From an uncultured Flavobacteriales bacterium (GTDB lineage Bacteria > Bacteroidota > Bacteroidia > Flavobacteriales_D > Crocinitomicaceae), in NCBI GenBank assembly GCA_905480145.1, contig CAJQPA010000025.1, positions 1 to 64,000 on the forward strand: DNA of 64,000 nucleotides, written 5' to 3'. Positions 18,901 through 25,857 of the stretch are shown piece after piece. The position numbers and the translations under genes are program-made. The notes under the pieces are model-generated. The model made no database searches and was not told where the DNA came from. It saw only the letters and a program-made list of their open reading frames with translations. Position 1 is the first letter of the stretch, and the number at the start of each line of letters is the position of its first letter.

Positions 18901-19328
18901 GAGTGACCTGTTTTTGTTAAATGAACAATTTTTATAGAATCTAAAACATTACCTAGGTTATTGGTTAAAATTATCCACTCCCCTTGTGTTTGTTTTAAAT
19001 TAAAATTCGGGTGCAGGTCTGTACCATTAACCAGACCTCTTTTAGAAGCAACGACCATCTTAAATCCATTTGCAGGAATAGACCCACTTGGAATTTGCCA
19101 CTTTAATAAATTTGAAGCTTTGTCTGATAAATACATTCCCGTCATATCAATTGCTGCGCCTGTTGCATTGTATAGCTCTATCCAATCTTCATTTTCTCCA
19201 AACCCATCGATGTATTCAGTATCATTTGAACATGAGTATTCATTAATAATAATTTGAGATTGCGTAAATTCAACACATTGAAAAAGGGCAAGAAAAATGA
19301 AAATGATTGCTTTTGTGTGTTTTTGCAT
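15981..19328 (-). CDS. CotH / thrombospondin-type-3 surface protein with type B sorting domain
   Basis: A 1115-residue secreted multidomain protein. In order: signal peptide (1-24, ending TQS), lamin-tail domain (about 25-145, IIINEYSCSNDTEYID), a chitobiase-like beta-sandwich (about 173-245, ATIRYTTDGSRPSLGSTAYTG), a CotH kinase-like region (about 250-620, with RTDFQRVMLKPGASDNYPFETGGAHIRD and LNGQYWGVYEIREKADDH), a divergent InlB-type repeat (about 650-735), about seven thrombospondin type 3 calcium-binding repeats (about 735-1020, units like DTDGDGIDDGVE), and a gliding-motility-associated type B sorting domain (about 1025-1115, GFSPNGDGSNDIYTI ... FIYDRWGNKILYTTDFNFEWDG). Probable T9SS cargo displayed on the surface or released. 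The PorP/SprF gene follows immediately. Confidence 0.9.
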   Translation of the reverse strand: MQKHTKAIIFIFLALFQCVEFTQSQIIINEYSCSNDTEYIDGFGENEDWIELYNATGAAIDMTGMYLSDKASNLLKWQIPSGSIPANGFKMVVASKRGLVNGTDLHPNFNLKQTQGEWIILTNNLGNVLDSIKIVHLTKTGHSVGRSTNGAVDWKLFTNPTPNANNTGAENFYEPKPQLSLAPGFYVGAQSLTMTCADASATIRYTTDGSRPSLGSTAYTGAVSISTTTVVRAASFGVDKPSFTESNTYFINENHGVPVVSVCGTGVYDLVANGNQSPFNEVGSFELFEQDGSFIDEGEGGFNKHGNDSWFYDQRGFDFIMKDQMGYNDDLDHQIFPDKTRTDFQRVMLKPGASDNYPFETGGAHIRDAFIHTLSIRSDMLLDERTWRPCVVYLNGQYWGVYEIREKADDHDYTDYYYDQDKFNLQYLKTWGATWEEYGAPNAQSDWDALRAYVNANSMAPGASFDYVQSQLKWKSLCDYFMFNSYVVNMDWLNWNTAWFRGMDPAGSKTKWRYTLWDMDATFGHYVNYTGIPDETANADPCNAENLPDPGGQGHTEILSKLINENPVVEQYYIARYTDLINTTFSCDYMLTLLDSMINEIAPEMVGQVNKWGGSISGWNGNVQQLRDFINDRCLAMESGLIDCYDLTGPFDVTFDVTPVGAGTIKVNSIWPPSYPWTTSYFGGIETNTIAVPNPGYMFDHWEYTTGPMSNPITEDTNSLTIAGVENIVAVFIVESPDIDGDGILNEDETNIYGTDPTNPDTDGDGIDDGVEITNGTDPLDPCDPIGAVITDTDADGLTDCEETTGNDDPGTPAIATGISDETDPCDPNNSGDNCDPDNDGVTNADEATAGTDPNNSDTDGDGLNDGEEITGIDDPSTPLVSGGTSDPLNPCDPDDFFPGCQTDTDGDGVFDAVENVAGTDPNNPDTDGDGATDGEELTGVDDPSTPYNPNGDLTDPLDPCDPLGLSIVDTDGDGLTDCDEIPIGTDPNNPDTDGDGVIDGIEVADNTNPLDICDPNASLVECIVGIHIPTGFSPNGDGSNDIYTIIVGKNITSIEFFIYDRWGNKILYTTDFNFEWDGTHNGLPCNPGVFAYMVDVKYTDGSSETLSGNITLVK
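16290..17120 (-). repeat. Thrombospondin type 3 repeat array (coding)
   Basis: Within the CotH protein gene, about seven imperfect units encode DPNNPDTDGDGxxDGxE-like motifs separated by DPCDP linkers. At DNA level they share long imperfect matches (for example the codons for DTDGDG). This is a calcium-binding protein repeat, not a mobile or CRISPR repeat, but it may recombine or be mis-assembled. Confidence 0.8.
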
Positions 19329-19403
19329 GGGTATCGTTTTATTTTCTCTATTTTTAAACTGGGTGCTACGTTGTGTAATATCAAGGTTTTAATCTGAAAA
19401 ACC

Positions 19404-19411
19404 TATATTTG
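19404..19411 (+). promoter_or_regulatory. -7 element of the 19471 lipoprotein gene
   Basis: TATATTTG fits TAnnTTTG and lies 59 bp before the ATG at 19471. The leader between them is AT-rich with no obvious hairpin. No clear -33 box. Confidence 0.4.
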
Positions 19412-19470
19412 TGACGAACAAACTTCTTGAAAGGTTGTATTCTTAAATTTTAATAAAATGTTTTATTCTT

Positions 19471-19866
19471 ATGAAATTAACCTCTTTTTTATTTCTTGCA
19501 AGCATTCTCTTTTATGGCACTTCTTCTTGTAAAAAAAATGCTGGTCCGGGCGGGTCTTCTTCTATAGCTGGTGTTGTTCATGTTTATGAATACGATGGAG
19601 CCGGAAACCTTTTAACCGAATATGATGGACATGAGGAAGATGTTTATATAATATATGGAGAAGGCACAACTACCCATGATGATAGGGTAAAAACATCATA
19701 TGACGGAACGTTTAAATTCGATTATTTAGAAAAAGGAATTTATCATGTTTTTGCCTATACCGATTCTGTCGCTTCAGCTAGTGGAAAAGGAATTATTCTC
19801 AGTACGGTCGAAATTACAGAGAAAAAGAAATCGTTCATGATGGATACTATATTCATTGAGAAATGA
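19471..19866 (+). CDS. Small lipoprotein, Ig-like/CarboxypepD-like
   Basis: A 131-residue predicted lipoprotein with lipobox TSSC at the end of the signal peptide (Cys at residue 20), then KKNAGPGGSSS. The mature region IAGVVHVYEYDGAGNLLTEYDG ... VKTSYDGTFKFDYLEKGIYHVFAYTDS resembles carboxypeptidase-regulatory-like beta-sandwiches (turn SYDGTFKFDYL). Function unknown. The stop overlaps the next gene's start by 4 bp (ATGA), indicating translational coupling with the DUF2490 protein. Confidence 0.7.
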   Translation: MKLTSFLFLASILFYGTSSCKKNAGPGGSSSIAGVVHVYEYDGAGNLLTEYDGHEEDVYIIYGEGTTTHDDRVKTSYDGTFKFDYLEKGIYHVFAYTDSVASASGKGIILSTVEITEKKKSFMMDTIFIEK

Positions 19867-20528
19867 AAGGCTTTATAATCGTGTTTACTCTTTTTTTTAC
19901 TACGCTGTGTTTTAGCCAAAACAATGATTATATGTTATGGTTAAGATCTGGAGTAAAAGGCAAAGTTGTGAAAAATTTATCTTGGAGTGGGGAGTTAAAT
20001 GGTCGGGTTGGCGCTTTTGGTTTAGAAACCTTTTTTCCTCAAGCCGGTTTAGAGTATGAGCTTACAAAGTGGTTTCGTCCATCAGTTGAGTATCGTTTTT
20101 TAATTGATAGAAATAAATACGGAAACTATAAGGCCTCAAGTCGAATAAATTTTAATGCGAACTTTAAGAAAAGTGTCAAGCGCCTTGGTTTTGGGATTCG
20201 GTTAAGGTACCAATATGCTTTTAATAGTCTTTCGACACAAAGCTATAACTCTGATTTTGACAAAGCATTTAGGCTTAAAGGGCAAGTTGCTTACAAAATA
20301 AAAGGAAGTAAATTTACCCCCTTTTTAACAGGAGAATTATTTTTCGATCCACAATATGGTCCTAAAACCCCTGGTTTTAATAAATTAAGAATGGCGATTG
20401 GTTCCAAAATTAATTTAAAGGGTCCCAATTCACTTTCATTAAAGTACCAGTTCGACAAGAAATTTAGAAATTATTCCGATGGTTTGAGACATATCCTATC
20501 AGTGTCTTATGTCTACAAGTTTAAATAA
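19863..20528 (+). CDS. DUF2490 family outer-membrane protein
   Basis: A 221-residue exported protein with signal peptide MKGFIIVFTLFFTTLCFSQ and alternating beta strands ending in an aromatic or basic tail (ILSVSYVYKFK). The pattern DYMLWLRSGVKGKVVKNLSWSGELNGRVG, then RPSVEYRFLIDRNKYGNY and GFGIRLRYQYAFN, is that of the DUF2490 outer-membrane beta-barrel family. Function not established. It overlaps the preceding lipoprotein gene by 4 bp, so lipoprotein and barrel may act together. Confidence 0.78.
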   Translation: MKGFIIVFTLFFTTLCFSQNNDYMLWLRSGVKGKVVKNLSWSGELNGRVGAFGLETFFPQAGLEYELTKWFRPSVEYRFLIDRNKYGNYKASSRINFNANFKKSVKRLGFGIRLRYQYAFNSLSTQSYNSDFDKAFRLKGQVAYKIKGSKFTPFLTGELFFDPQYGPKTPGFNKLRMAIGSKINLKGPNSLSLKYQFDKKFRNYSDGLRHILSVSYVYKFK

Positions 20529-20529
20529 G

Positions 20530-20994
20530 TTACTCTTCAACTTTTTCAACTTTAAACCCAAGATCAAGTACATTGTCTATTTCAGAAGAGGAGATTCCCT
20601 GTTCGAGTATAAAAGTGTATTTACCAGCTATAGGTAATTTTCTTTTATTAAACATTAAGGGGGTCTCTACAATAGACCCTGTTCTGTTTCCTATCCATGT
20701 ACCATCTGAATTAGTGATGTTTATTTCGAAAGGCTCTCGAGCTTCTGTTCCATCGGGAGAAATCGTTTTAAGGAACACCCACAGGTTATTATATTTATAA
20801 TCTGTGCTTACTCGTAAAGAAAGTGTAAAGTTATACTCCGTTGCTACATCTTCTATTTCTACAGGGAAAGATAGTTTAACATCGTCTTTCCATTCTCTAT
20901 TTTCAAAAGAATAAACCTTTTCATAGTGCGGATGCTTGCTACAAGAGACAAATAGGATTAAAAGAACAACGATTATAAATTTATTTTGCGTCAT
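20530..20994 (-). CDS. gldH: Gliding motility lipoprotein GldH
   Basis: A 154-residue lipoprotein with lipobox FVSC (Cys18) after a short signal peptide starting MTQNKFIIVVLL. The mature part (YEKVYSFENREWKDDVKLSF ... NNLWVFLKTISPDGT ... NRTGSIVETPLMFNKRKLPIAGKYTFILEQ) matches GldH, needed for gliding motility in flavobacteria; homologs also occur in non-motile species. The frame is open 70 codons further upstream, but that part runs through the basic tail of ricT; the start at 20994 gives the proper lipoprotein signal and overlaps ricT by 14 bp. ricT-gldH is a common Bacteroidota neighbour pair. Confidence 0.92.
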   Translation of the reverse strand: MTQNKFIIVVLLILFVSCSKHPHYEKVYSFENREWKDDVKLSFPVEIEDVATEYNFTLSLRVSTDYKYNNLWVFLKTISPDGTEAREPFEINITNSDGTWIGNRTGSIVETPLMFNKRKLPIAGKYTFILEQGISSSEIDNVLDLGFKVEKVEE

Positions 20995-22276
20995 TCTTTT
21001 GATTGGGTTTATTCGTTTTATTTCCTGGCTGTTCTTGCTTTTTCTTTCGATTATTGTTATTGCGTCGTTTTTGGTTTGGATTCCCGGGTTTCTTCCGTTG
21101 ATTGCCGTCTTTAGCTTTGGCAGAAGTATGTGCTGGCTTCTTCTTTTTACCTTGGTTTTTACGGTTGTTATTTGGTTTTTTCTTCTTCTTAAAAGTGTGT
21201 TCAAAACGCTTTAAATCGTCTTGTCCGACCACGTTGGTATAATCAGGTTTTTGAACCTCTACTGTTTCAATAAAATCAGAAAGATCAAATGGTTTTTTAC
21301 CGTCTTTATTTTGTCTAATTATCTCCCGCACGCGTTCAGGCTTCAAAGGAACTAGTGTTGATCCCTTACCATCATCGTATGCATACCACATTTCTTGCTT
21401 AAACACGTCTGTCTTAACGTGCATTGCTGTACCTTTTTCTGTCCTTAATTTAAGGTCTCCTTTTGGAAACGCTTTAAGGGCGTCCATGTACATATCTAAC
21501 TCATAATTGAGACAACATTTTAATTTTCCGCACTGACCTGAAAGCTTTTGCGGGTTTAAGGATAGTTGTTGATACCTGGCTGCTGAAGTAGAAACAGATC
21601 TAAAATCTGTCAACCAAGTTGAACAGCAAAGTTCTCTTCCACATGAACCAATACCACCTAGTCTTCCGGCCTCTTGTCGAGAGCCAATTTGTTTCATTTC
21701 AATTCTTATCTTGAATTCCGAAGCTAAATCACGTATTAGCTGTCTAAAGTCTACCCTTCCTTCCGCTGTATAATAAAAAGTCGCTTTTGATAAATCCCCC
21801 TGATACTCAACATCAGAAATTTTCATCTGAAGGTTTAAGTTAACCGCTAGCTTTCGTGAACTAAACATCACTTCTTTTTCTAACGATCGTGCTTTTATCC
21901 ATCGGTCAATGTCTTCTTGAGCCGCAATGGATTTTATTTTTCTTGCCTCCGAAGCCTTAAAACCAGGGGCTTTCTTTTTAACTTGTATTCTAGCTAACTC
22001 TCCGACAACTGAAACCACACCAACATCTGTGCCTGGTGAGGCCTCAACAACTACAACATCTCCAACTTGAAGTGATGTGTTGTTTGTGTTCTTAAAAAAC
22101 GATTTTCTACTGTTCTTAAATCGTATTTCTACTATATCGTAAGGGGCTTGTCCGTTTGGTAAAGCAATGTTTGCCAACCAATCGTATACCTCCAATTTGT
22201 TACATCCGCCAGAACTACAAGTACCATTATTTTTACACCCATTAGGCGTTCCGCTTCCACAGTTGGTACAACTCAT
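20981..22276 (-). CDS. ricT: RicT (YaaT/PSP1) family regulatory iron-sulfur protein
   Basis: A 431-residue PSP1-domain protein. The N-terminus is a cysteine-rich cluster (MSCTNCGSGTPNGC ... CSSGGC). The PSP1 core (about 30-300) has GSCGRELCCSTWL and GQCGKLKCCLNYE, the cysteine motifs that bind [4Fe-4S] clusters in the RicAFT (YmcA-YlbF-YaaT) complex, known in Bacillus as a phosphorelay accelerator and RNase Y partner. RicA/RicF are not seen here. The last ~80 residues (about 350-431) are a low-complexity basic tail rich in Lys, Asn, Arg and Gln, probably RNA- or nucleic-acid-binding. It overlaps gldH by 14 bp. Confidence 0.9.
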   Translation of the reverse strand: MSCTNCGSGTPNGCKNNGTCSSGGCNKLEVYDWLANIALPNGQAPYDIVEIRFKNSRKSFFKNTNNTSLQVGDVVVVEASPGTDVGVVSVVGELARIQVKKKAPGFKASEARKIKSIAAQEDIDRWIKARSLEKEVMFSSRKLAVNLNLQMKISDVEYQGDLSKATFYYTAEGRVDFRQLIRDLASEFKIRIEMKQIGSRQEAGRLGGIGSCGRELCCSTWLTDFRSVSTSAARYQQLSLNPQKLSGQCGKLKCCLNYELDMYMDALKAFPKGDLKLRTEKGTAMHVKTDVFKQEMWYAYDDGKGSTLVPLKPERVREIIRQNKDGKKPFDLSDFIETVEVQKPDYTNVVGQDDLKRFEHTFKKKKKPNNNRKNQGKKKKPAHTSAKAKDGNQRKKPGNPNQKRRNNNNRKKKQEQPGNKTNKPNQKNDAK

Positions 22277-22336
22277 AGTTATGTTTTATTTGGGATAAAA
22301 ATACATATTTTAATTCGATAAATAAATGAGAAAGAT

Positions 22337-23452
22337 TTATGCTTCGTGAATAAAGCGCATCACTTTAAAGCACAAGTTTGTAAAAAGAATTTTACTGTTC
22401 GCGTTTCGCTCAATATGATAATAGGACTCACTGAAAGATTCTGACATACTTAAAATGTTATTTCCAGTAATAAATTGAGCGAAATTCTTCAAGAATGCGT
22501 CTTCATCTTCCGAAACTCGAGTAATGACATCTCCTGTATAATTTCGCAATAAACTTTGGCGAAACATATGAAGAGCGTATTGTAAAAACTTTTTTTGATT
22601 TTCATTACTTGTTGCAGAAATATCTTCTGCCCATTTAATCATGTCCAACACATTTTTTTTATAGCAAACCCGCATCAATTGCATAAAAACAATATGGTTT
22701 TCATTTTCTTCATCCTGACTTATTAACTCAATAGCTTCAATTAAATCTCCTTCAGCCCTTCCAGCTATACTTTCCAGAATGTCTGCACCTACATTTCGTT
22801 GAGTGCTTAAATGGTTGGTTAAGTCGTCCCATTCTAAACCAGGAACCCTCATGATTTGAGTACGAGAAAGTATTGTTTGTAATATTTTATCCTGCGATTC
22901 TGCCAAAAGAATTATTAATGTTTTTGGAGCAGGTTCTTCTATTAATTTTAAAAGTTTGTTTGATGCTTGCGTATTCATTTCTTCAGACATCCAAATAACC
23001 ATCACTTTGTATCCTCCATCAAAGGATTTTAAGGTGAGTTTTTTTATTATTTCTTGGCTTTCATGAACACTAATGATGGGCTTTCTTTCTTTCTCATCAA
23101 TTATTTTTAACCAATGGTTTAAACTAAAATAAGGTTGTTGCATTACTTGTTCTCTCCACTGTTTTATCAAAGGTGAAGATGATTTACTAATTGTTTGAAC
23201 CGTCGGGTATGAAAAATGTAAATCCGGGTGCTCAAGCTTCTCTATTCTTCTACAGCTTGAACATGTCCCACAACTATCTGTTGGTTGTTTGTCTTCACAA
23301 AACAAATACTGAACAAAAGCAAGAGCCAAAGGTAATGCGCCATGGCCCATTTTACCTAGGAACATCTGAGCGTGACTTACCTTATTACTATTCACCTCAT
23401 CAATTAGATGTTGCTTTAATCTAGTTTGTCCGATAACCCCCTTAAACTGCAT
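22337..23452 (-). CDS. holB: DNA polymerase III delta' subunit
   Basis: A 371-residue AAA+ clamp-loader subunit. Visible are the N-terminal GVIGQTRLKQHLIDE, a degenerate P-loop GKMGHGAL (without the GKS/T lysine, as expected for the non-ATPase delta'), a zinc module CGTCSSCRR, sensor 1 NKLLKLIEEPAPKTLIILLAE, and LSRTQIMRVP in place of the SRC box. The start at 23452 gives the expected MQFKGVIGQ. A near-consensus -7 element TACTTTTA ends 4 nt before the ATG (23464-23457). It lies directly upstream of ricT, with a 60-bp gap. Confidence 0.93.
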   Translation of the reverse strand: MQFKGVIGQTRLKQHLIDEVNSNKVSHAQMFLGKMGHGALPLALAFVQYLFCEDKQPTDSCGTCSSCRRIEKLEHPDLHFSYPTVQTISKSSSPLIKQWREQVMQQPYFSLNHWLKIIDEKERKPIISVHESQEIIKKLTLKSFDGGYKVMVIWMSEEMNTQASNKLLKLIEEPAPKTLIILLAESQDKILQTILSRTQIMRVPGLEWDDLTNHLSTQRNVGADILESIAGRAEGDLIEAIELISQDEENENHIVFMQLMRVCYKKNVLDMIKWAEDISATSNENQKKFLQYALHMFRQSLLRNYTGDVITRVSEDEDAFLKNFAQFITGNNILSMSESFSESYYHIERNANSKILFTNLCFKVMRFIHEA

Positions 23453-23547
23453 GGAATAAAAGTAGTTGTTTTTTTGGAACTATTTTTGCCTATAGACCGA
23501 AGATTAATCATGAAATCTGTATATTTAGATTTATAAACAAAAATGAA

Positions 23548-24822
23548 ATGAAGAAAGGATATATACTAGTAGCAACGATGCTTTTGTCGTTTGGAAGTTT
23601 TTCGGCAACAACAGTTGTCAAAAACCCTATGGAAAATGAAATTAAAGTTGGTGTTTCATTAACCGTTTCTGTTAAAAGTGATGGTGAACCGGTCAAAGGT
23701 GCTCTTGTTAAAATAGTTAGTAATAGAATGGTGATAGGAGCTGGAACTTCTGATGATTCTGGAAACACAAAAATTAGTATTGAATCTTATGGAGACCAAC
23801 TTGTGACAATTGAGGTGTTTCACTCTATGTATAAATCAACAAAACTTCGTGATGTTGTTCTTACAGAAGGGAAGACATTTAATGTTACAATGGTTTCAAA
23901 AACAGAGTCAGCCGAAGACGTAAAAGCGGAGTCAGATGAAAAAGTAGCCAAAACTCAAGAACAACTTGAAAAAGAAAAACAAGCTACTCAAGAAGCTATA
24001 GAGCGAAAAGAAGAGGCTTTAAAAAAGCAAGAAGAGGCGAAAAAAGAAACGGAAGAAGCCAAAAAAGAAACGGAAGAAGCTAAGAAAGAAGCGGAAGAAG
24101 CCAAAAAAGAAGCGGAGGAGTTAAGAAATAGCGGAGAGTCAATGACTGACGAAAGACGAAAACAAATTGAATCCGACATTCAAGCAAGAGAAGAAGGTGC
24201 AAAGCAAAGAGAAGAAGATGCCGCAGCCAGACTAAAAGCCTTAGAAGATACAAGCAACAATACCGAATTAGTAAAAGATAAAGAAGCGGAAAAGGAGGCT
24301 AAAAAAGAAGCGGAAAAACTTCAGAAAGAACAAGAACAGGAACTTTCTAAGGCTGAAAAAGAAGCGAAGGATGCAGAAAAAGCAGCGAAAGAGGAGAAAG
24401 AAAAAGCAGAAGAAGAAGCAAAGAGCGCTGATAAACTAGCGAAAGAGGAAGAGAAAAAAGAGAAAGCAGCGGAAAAAGAGGCTAAAGAAGCGGAAAAGGA
24501 AGCCAAAGAAGCAGAAAAGGAAGCCAAAGAAGCGGAAAAGGAAGTTAAACAAGCGGAAAAGGAAGCTAAGGAAATGGCCGATCTTCAAAAAAAGCTGGAC
24601 AAGTTAGATGAAGAGCAAAGTAAGCTTGATGATGACAGAAAAAAGCTGGATGGTGAGCAGAAAAAACTTGATAAGAGTATAAAAAAAGCGAAGAAAAAAG
24701 GAAAGAGTACTGAAAAACTTCTTGAAAAACAAAAGAAGCTAGGTGAGGATCACGCAAAGCTAAGCGATAAAGAAAATAAATTAGATGATAAGCGGAAAAA
24801 AGTCCTTAAAAAGATGAAATAA
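23548..24822 (+). CDS. Secreted coiled-coil protein with CarboxypepD-like head
   Basis: A 424-residue exported protein: signal peptide (MKKGYILVATMLLSFGSFSA), a carboxypeptidase-regulatory-like domain (about 28-120, SVKSDGEPVKGALVKIVSNRMVIGAGTSDDSGNTKI), then an almost uninterrupted charged helix (about 130-424) made of Glu, Lys and Ala with heptad periodicity. Two stretches are encoded by exact 21-bp tandem repeats (see separate entries). Such heads on long coiled coils occur in Bacteroidota envelope proteins, but I do not recognise this one; a periplasmic or cell-surface structural role is inference. A terminator follows at 24841. Confidence 0.65.
   Translation: MKKGYILVATMLLSFGSFSATTVVKNPMENEIKVGVSLTVSVKSDGEPVKGALVKIVSNRMVIGAGTSDDSGNTKISIESYGDQLVTIEVFHSMYKSTKLRDVVLTEGKTFNVTMVSKTESAEDVKAESDEKVAKTQEQLEKEKQATQEAIERKEEALKKQEEAKKETEEAKKETEEAKKEAEEAKKEAEELRNSGESMTDERRKQIESDIQAREEGAKQREEDAAARLKALEDTSNNTELVKDKEAEKEAKKEAEKLQKEQEQELSKAEKEAKDAEKAAKEEKEKAEEEAKSADKLAKEEEKKEKAAEKEAKEAEKEAKEAEKEAKEAEKEVKQAEKEAKEMADLQKKLDKLDEEQSKLDDDRKKLDGEQKKLDKSIKKAKKKGKSTEKLLEKQKKLGEDHAKLSDKENKLDDKRKKVLKKMK
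24031..24114 (+). repeat. Four 21-bp tandem repeats (coding, heptad EEAKKET/EEAKKEA)
   Basis: Four consecutive 21-bp units at 24031-24051, 24052-24072, 24073-24093 and 24094-24114, differing at a few third positions and in Thr versus Ala. Each encodes one coiled-coil heptad, so unit number can vary without a frameshift. Confidence 0.9.
24481..24564 (+). repeat. Four 21-bp tandem repeats (coding, heptad AKEAEKE)
   Basis: Four consecutive 21-bp units at 24481-24501, 24502-24522, 24523-24543 and 24544-24564 encode AKEAEKE three times and VKQAEKE once. Same unit length and reading register logic as the first array 450 bp upstream in the same gene, but different sequence. Confidence 0.9.
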
Positions 24823-24840
24823 TTTCATTCTAAATTTATT

Positions 24841-24874
24841 AAAAAAGCGACCTGTTTATTCGGGTCGCTTTTTT
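24841..24874 (+). terminator. Rho-independent terminator of the coiled-coil gene
   Basis: Arms AAAAAAGCGACC (24841-24852) and GGTCGCTTTTTT (24863-24874), with a 10-nt top and a T-run. Its T-run leads straight into the -7 element of the next gene at 24874-24881. Confidence 0.85.
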
Positions 24875-24885
24875 ACTTTTACCCC

Positions 24886-25788
24886 ATGAAATCAAGACTC
24901 CAATATTTAATACTAATGCACCTCGTAATACTCATGTGGGGTTTTACGGGTATTCTTGGTAAATTAATTTTATTAGACTCGGTTGTCATTGTTTGGTTTA
25001 GGGTAATCATTGCTTTTATTGCTCTTGGTTTGTATATGCTTTTTGCAAAAACATCATTTAAGGTTTCATCTAAAAAACATCTCGTTTACATTGCAATTGT
25101 GGGGGTTTTTGTGGGGGTTCATTGGTTAACTTTTTATAAATCTATTCAGTTATCAACTGCATCTCTCGGAATATTGTGCCTCTCGACAACAACCCTTCAT
25201 GTTTCTTGGTTAGAGCCATTGGTAATGAAAAAAAGGTTTTCTTGGCTCGAATTTATATTGAGTATTATTGTGGTTTTGGGCATCTATATCACAACAGATA
25301 ACTTTAGTGAAAAAGAATACACCGCTCTAATATATGGGTTAGTTTCTGCATTGTTTGCTGCTCTTTTTGCAGTCTTTAACACAAAACTGGCAGAAAAAGA
25401 TTCCTCTAGCGTAATCTCTCTTTATGAAATGTTGTCTGCTAGTATCGCTATCACCATTTTTCTTTTTATTCAAGGGAACTTAAGTTCAGACCTTTTTGTA
25501 ATGTCTTACCAAGATTTTTATTTGTTGTTGTTCTTAGGTGTTGCTTGTACATCTTTTGCTTTTTTAGCAACCATTACTGTTATGAGGGTGCTTGGCACTT
25601 TTACAGTTTCTCTATCAATTAACCTAGAACCCATATATACTCTCATATTTGCTATTGTATTGTTAAATGAAAATGCCCTTTTAAGCACTCGTTTCTATCT
25701 CGGGGCATTAATTATTATTCTTACTGTTCTTGCAAACGGTGTAATTAAAGCCGCTTTACAAAGGAAAAAAGGAAAACGCATCTCTTGA
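24886..25788 (+). CDS. EamA/DMT family transporter
   Basis: A 300-residue inner-membrane protein with ten hydrophobic helices in two EamA repeats. The first starts at MHLVILMWGFTGILGKLI, and the second begins near residue 150 (ALIYGLVSALFAALFAVFNTKLAEKD). The C-terminal half has SLSINLEPIYTLIFAIVLLNE, the usual EamA ending. The family exports amino acids, nucleotides or other metabolites; substrate unknown. The ATG follows a near-consensus -7 TACTTTTA by 4 nt (CCCC), so the mRNA is probably leaderless. The terminator of the previous gene ends 11 bp before the ATG. Confidence 0.88.
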   Translation: MKSRLQYLILMHLVILMWGFTGILGKLILLDSVVIVWFRVIIAFIALGLYMLFAKTSFKVSSKKHLVYIAIVGVFVGVHWLTFYKSIQLSTASLGILCLSTTTLHVSWLEPLVMKKRFSWLEFILSIIVVLGIYITTDNFSEKEYTALIYGLVSALFAALFAVFNTKLAEKDSSSVISLYEMLSASIAITIFLFIQGNLSSDLFVMSYQDFYLLLFLGVACTSFAFLATITVMRVLGTFTVSLSINLEPIYTLIFAIVLLNENALLSTRFYLGALIIILTVLANGVIKAALQRKKGKRIS

Positions 25789-25818
25789 TAAATCCATCCT
25801 TTATTATTACTTTGTTCT

Positions 25819-25826
25819 TATATTTG
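25819..25826 (+). promoter_or_regulatory. -7 element of the universal stress protein gene
   Basis: TATATTTG fits TAnnTTTG and lies 31 bp before the ATG at 25858. The leader is AT-rich. No clear -33. Confidence 0.45.
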
Positions 25827-25857
25827 TAATTAAACTAAACTATTAAAAAACCAAAAT

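Noticed and set aside
20995-21204. Extended open frame upstream of gldH
   Set aside because: It reads through the basic tail codons of ricT in another frame; the lipoprotein signal begins at 20994.
20936-21214. Open frame opposite ricT/gldH with hydrophobic sequence
   Set aside because: Antisense of the Lys/Asn-rich ricT tail; hydrophobic character is a by-product of AT-rich codons.
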